Shown: positions 50,706 to 53,995 of the stretch, in pieces
Layout of the letters: the number at the start of each line of letters is the position of its first letter
How positions within the stretch are numbered: position 1 is the stretch's first letter
Source of the DNA: Bacteroidota bacterium
GTDB taxonomy: Bacteria > Bacteroidota > Bacteroidia > Chitinophagales > LD1
Length of the DNA: 53,995 nucleotides
NCBI GenBank assembly: GCA_016715625.1
Contig: JADJZU010000018.1
Span: forward strand, 1 to 53,995
Direction of reading: 5' to 3'
The notes under the pieces: model-generated
What the model was told of the DNA's origin: nothing
The model's database searches: none
What the model saw: only the letters and a program-made list of their open reading frames with translations
Translations under genes and position numbers: made by a program

Positions 50706-52316
50706 TTATTCGGGTAAGGTAAAGTAGAAAGTAGTGCCTTGTCCGGGCGTGCTCTCCAGCCAAATCTTTCCATTGTGCCGCTCCACAATCTTTTTGCAAA
50801 TAGAGAGCCCTAAGCCGGTGCCGGGATATTCGCTTTTGGTATGTAGCCGGTGAAAGGGTTCGAATATTCTCTCCTGATGTTCGGGCGCGATGCCAATTCC
50901 ATTATCCGTGATGACAAACAATTTTTCGCGACCCAGATATTTGCACAAAATGCTTACTTCCGGCTTAGGGTTTTGGTTGTATTTGATGCCATTAGACACC
51001 AGATTCTGAAACACTAATAGAATGAGATTTCTATCACAACTAATGGTCCCTAACTCTTGATACATCACGCGGGCATCTTTCTCCTTGATTTGTACACTCA
51101 GGTGATTGATTACGTCCTTCATTAACTCATTCACATCAATGACACTTTTCACAATTTCAGTTCGCGTAATTCTGGAATAGGAGAGCAAATCGCGGATCAG
51201 CTGAGAAAGCATGATAGCCCCCCGGTTCGCATATTCAATATACTCATCGGCATCGGCATCCAGTTTGCCGGTATATCTTCTCTTCAGCAACTGCATGTAG
51301 TTAGAAATCATGCGCAAAGGTTCCTGAATATCGTGCGATGAGACAAAGGCAAACGTTTCCAGATCGGCATTGCTGCGTTCCAGTTCCTTACTGCGCTCCT
51401 CCAGCATTTGCTGGTAGCGTTTGCTCCTTCGTATATCGCGGCTTTGACTGAGCACCAAATGTTCGTTGGAGTCTTCGAGCGGAACAAAGATGGTTTTTAG
51501 CCAGATATAGCTATTATCTTTGTGTAATAGGCGATATTGTGCGGGTGTTTGCAGTGATACATCCGTGCTTACATCCATTTTGATGGCACGAATAATATGT
51601 TGGTCATCAGGATGTACAATTTCATAAGGTTTTCTTCCCAGGAGTTCATCCGGTTCGTAGCCCAAGAGTCGCTTAATGGAAGGGCTGATGAATTCCAAGC
51701 GACCATCTGTGTTATGGATGCATATGAGGTCGAAAGAGTTTTCGGCCAGCAGTCGATACTTCCTTTCACTATCCGCTAGTTTATCCTCAATGCCAAAACG
51801 GTAGCGGATGAGCACCAACTGTGCCAGCGATGCAATAACATAAGTTCCATAAAAATCAAAACTTGCTTGGGTGTTGTGGTCTGCAATTATTGAGGTGATG
51901 ATTAATGCCGTATTCACCGTTACGGTATGGATAATGTATGCTTTCTCGTTTCTGAAAAACCAGCCGGAGATTGTGTATACTACAATAAACTGATAGGCGT
52001 ATTGTTCATTAAAAGAAGTGCCGTAGAGCAGAAATACATTGCCCAGATTAAGCAAATAAATCAGCGAGTATCCAAGTTCTTTATAGCGTTTCTTTGACGG
52101 CTGATGGAAGCTTAGCAATAGAAAGATAACGAAAGCATAAATGGAATCAATCGCATTCACCCACTCATGCGAAATGGGGCCTTTGATGGGGTCGTTGTCG
52201 CCAAAAAGGGTAAATGCTGCAAAGCCAACTGCTGTCATTAAAAACAGGTAGCGAGCCGTTTTTACCTCATCAAGTACAAAGTCCGTAAATCTTTTATAAA
52301 AATCTGCGAGCATCAA
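50706..52316 (-). CDS. Membrane PAS-domain histidine kinase
   Basis: 536 aa. Residues ~20-170 make five to six membrane helices (LFLMTAVGFAAFTLF, IYAFVIFLLLSFHQP, QFIVVYTISGWFF, VTVNTALIITSII). A PAS domain follows (~185-300; NSFDLICIHNTDGRLEFIS, GYEPDELLGRKPYEIVHPDD). The HisKA box is AFVSSHDIQEPLRMISNYM, and ATPase boxes NLVSNGIKYNQ, DNGIGIAPE and GTGLGLSICKKIVE close the protein. It is an orphan sensor: no response regulator is next to it. The HisKA box is very similar to that of the kinase at 43974. Confidence 0.94.
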   Translation of the reverse strand: MMLADFYKRFTDFVLDEVKTARYLFLMTAVGFAAFTLFGDNDPIKGPISHEWVNAIDSIYAFVIFLLLSFHQPSKKRYKELGYSLIYLLNLGNVFLLYGTSFNEQYAYQFIVVYTISGWFFRNEKAYIIHTVTVNTALIITSIIADHNTQASFDFYGTYVIASLAQLVLIRYRFGIEDKLADSERKYRLLAENSFDLICIHNTDGRLEFISPSIKRLLGYEPDELLGRKPYEIVHPDDQHIIRAIKMDVSTDVSLQTPAQYRLLHKDNSYIWLKTIFVPLEDSNEHLVLSQSRDIRRSKRYQQMLEERSKELERSNADLETFAFVSSHDIQEPLRMISNYMQLLKRRYTGKLDADADEYIEYANRGAIMLSQLIRDLLSYSRITRTEIVKSVIDVNELMKDVINHLSVQIKEKDARVMYQELGTISCDRNLILLVFQNLVSNGIKYNQNPKPEVSILCKYLGREKLFVITDNGIGIAPEHQERIFEPFHRLHTKSEYPGTGLGLSICKKIVERHNGKIWLESTPGQGTTFYFTLPE

Positions 52317-52334
52317 TAGTCGAATGTAAAAACA

Positions 52335-52368
52335 AAAACTGCCCGATGAAGTTTCATCGGGCAGTTTT
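52335..52368. terminator. Terminator between kinase start and the second adhesin
   Basis: A 16-bp perfect stem (52335-52350 with 52353-52368) and two-base turn, with A/T ends, 23 bases past the adhesin stop on the minus strand. Confidence 0.85.
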
Positions 52369-52390
52369 ACGCAGATTTAGATTTAAATGT

Positions 52391-53995
52391 TTAGCGGAGC
52401 AGAGTAACCGTGCCTTTGAATCGCTGATTCTCACCATCCAGGAACGTTACATTGACTACGTATACATATACGCCCGGTGGCGCTTCTTTGCCTCTGTAGA
52501 ACCCATCCCACCCGGTGTTTTCGTTGAAGCTGTCGAATACTTTTTCTCCGCTGCGGTTGAACACCATCAGGCTGTAATAGGTTACGTTGTTTACAAAAAC
52601 AGAGAATACATCATTCGCATTATCGCCATTCGGGGTAAACACATTTGGTATAAATACCGGTTTCTGAGCATCCACATTCACATTGATGGTAGCGGTTACC
52701 GTGCATCCGCTTACATCAGTAACGGTAACTGTGTAGGCAGAGTTACGGATGGCCGAAAACACCGGAGAAGCACAGTCATCGCAGCTTAAATAATTGGCTG
52801 GGCTCCATTCATAAGTGTAGGTGCCGGCCGGCTGCACGTTCAAGTCTATCGGTAATTCCGTTCCGAACGGTATGGAATCAAACGATAGTGTAGCCAGTGT
52901 AAACTGTTGTGGCTCCGCAACAGCCATAGAACTTGTTTCAGAACAATTATTGATATCATTAACTGTTACAGAATAGGTGCCGGCTCCCACGTTACTCAAA
53001 ATGCTGCCCACGCTGCCATTGCTCCAATTGTAAGTATACGGTGAGTTGCCGCCCGTGGTGCTTACCGTTACAGATGCATCGGTAAAACCAAAACAACTGG
53101 CACCTGTTACGTTGTCTATATTCAAGATCAACTGTGCAGGAGATGAAATAGTGTAGGTCGCGGTGTCGGCACATCCATTTCCGTCTGTGGCTATGGCATC
53201 GTAACTTCCGGCTGCCAGGTTAGAAGCCGTAGCACCGGATTGTACAGGAGTGGTGTTCCAATCAAAATTATATGGAGATTGCCCCCCTGTTGCGTTTACG
53301 GTTATGCTACCGTCATTATCGCCAAAGCATGTTTCATCCTGTGAACTTACCAGCGACAATACCGGTGCAGGATTGACTGTAACCGTGATGGAGTTGCTCA
53401 AGTACTGGCATCCGTTGGCATCGGCACCGGTCATAAAGAATGTGCCGCTTTGCGAGGTGGTGATGGTATTCCCCACGGTCGTATTGCTCCACAAATAAGT
53501 AACATATACTGAATCTGCCGTCAGTGTTACACTGCCGCCATCGCAGAAGGATACCGGACCCGATGCACTAATGGTGGTTGGTGCCACCGGGTTGAGTGTA
53601 ATATCTACTGTGTCGAAGTCAAAGCATCCGTTCTCTATCACGCCTAACACGAGTTGATTAATAACGGGAACTGGGGTGGTGTTGGTGCTGCTGAAAGTAG
53701 GATCAGCAGTGGTAGAAGAAGATAAGTCAGCAGCCGGATTCCATTGGTAAGTATAAGTGCCAATGGCAGGTGCTCCAATTTGCACCGAGCCACCACTGCA
53801 TACCGTTATATCGGCACCGGCATCGGCCACCGGATTATTATTTACCGTAATGCTTTGTGTGATTTGCGCGGAGGTGCAACCATTATCCACTACATCCAGT
53901 GTAAGATTTTTAGCACCTGCGGTATTCCATTCAATACTGTAGGGGCCTTGTCCGCTACCGCTCACGATTGTTCCTCCATCAAATCCCCAGGTATA
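52391..53995 (-). CDS. SprB-repeat adhesin, partial (5' end outside window)
   Basis: 535 codons are visible; the frame stays open to the last base, so the N-terminus is missing (the GTG at 53965 is not a start). From the left edge: PKD-like or related Ig-like units (YQWNPAADLSSSTTADPTF; YLWSNTTVGNTITTSQSG), two SprB-like repeats (GGQSPYNFDWNTT; GGNSPYTYNWSNG), a final Ig-like unit (YEWSPANYLSCDDCASP), and the T9SS type B C-terminal domain (FIPNVFTPNGDN, VFNRSGEKVF, WDGFYRGKE, VYVVNV). It is the same class as the adhesin at 2122. Confidence 0.92.
   Translation of the reverse strand, partial: YTWGFDGGTIVSGSGQGPYSIEWNTAGAKNLTLDVVDNGCTSAQITQSITVNNNPVADAGADITVCSGGSVQIGAPAIGTYTYQWNPAADLSSSTTADPTFSSTNTTPVPVINQLVLGVIENGCFDFDTVDITLNPVAPTTISASGPVSFCDGGSVTLTADSVYVTYLWSNTTVGNTITTSQSGTFFMTGADANGCQYLSNSITVTVNPAPVLSLVSSQDETCFGDNDGSITVNATGGQSPYNFDWNTTPVQSGATASNLAAGSYDAIATDGNGCADTATYTISSPAQLILNIDNVTGASCFGFTDASVTVSTTGGNSPYTYNWSNGSVGSILSNVGAGTYSVTVNDINNCSETSSMAVAEPQQFTLATLSFDSIPFGTELPIDLNVQPAGTYTYEWSPANYLSCDDCASPVFSAIRNSAYTVTVTDVSGCTVTATINVNVDAQKPVFIPNVFTPNGDNANDVFSVFVNNVTYYSLMVFNRSGEKVFDSFNENTGWDGFYRGKEAPPGVYVYVVNVTFLDGENQRFKGTVTLLR

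Overview
The window is a piece of a Bacteroidota chromosome, most likely a Chitinophagales-like lineage; the order is an inference. Support comes from type IX secretion (T9SS) sorting domains of both type A and type B, SprB-repeat adhesins, an OmpA protein with thrombospondin type 3 repeats, a Bacteroidota-style atpB with a signal peptide and His-rich exported domain, and TAnnTTTG-like -7 promoter elements with few Shine-Dalgarno sequences. No insertion sequence, phage, CRISPR array or rRNA is visible. There are two tRNA genes, Arg(CCT) and Pro(GGG).

Layout. 1-2.1 kb: a fibronectin III protein, Dps and peptidyl-tRNA hydrolase, the last with a one-base frameshift at its start. 2.1-8.2 kb: a 1528-aa SprB-repeat T9SS adhesin and a secreted repeat protein. 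8.2-15 kb: a DoxX-like membrane protein, an FAH-family enzyme, a retinol-saturase-like oxidoreductase, a Gre-like protein, a DEAD-box helicase, a histone-H1-like basic protein and an acyl-CoA dehydrogenase. 15-20.3 kb: small T9SS and membrane proteins, then the F0 part of ATP synthase (AtpI-like, a, c, b, delta), which ends in a terminator without atpA. 20.4-25.7 kb: an OmpA-family protein, a divergent Nramp transporter whose upstream region carries six 21-bp tandem repeats, GTP cyclohydrolase I and two tiny membrane proteins. 25.7-30.5 kb: tRNA-Arg and a peptide-type ABC transporter lacking ATPase genes. 30.5-32.6 kb: a TIGR01777 epimerase, TrpG/PabA and CvpA.

32.7-41.7 kb is the most distinctive part: ten co-directional genes for inorganic sulfur handling. 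They encode a TauE exporter, a metallo-beta-lactamase/rhodanese fusion (frameshifted), two single rhodaneses (one exported), two half-size YeeE/YedE transporters, a SoxB-like hydrolase, a TsdA-like dihaem cytochrome c, an exported DsrE protein and an outer-membrane porin. Upstream of the first gene is a perfect 18-bp Crp/Fnr-type palindrome centred about 41 bp before a predicted start site, where a class II activator binds. The set suggests thiosulfate/sulfane-sulfur uptake and oxidation without the SoxXA/YZ/CD carrier system.

41.7-54 kb: tRNA-Pro, a BatA-like protein translationally adjacent to a TPR histidine kinase, two paralogous lipoproteins of an unrecognised family about 3 kb apart, an MBL hydrolase, a YgjP-type metallopeptidase, a membrane/HTH small-protein pair separated by one in-frame stop, a YkuK-like RNase-H-fold protein, a PAS histidine kinase, and the 3' part of a second SprB-type adhesin that runs off the window.

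Two genes (pth, MBL-rhodanese) are each broken by one base at a homopolymer run. This is most simply read as sequencing or assembly error, but should be checked.
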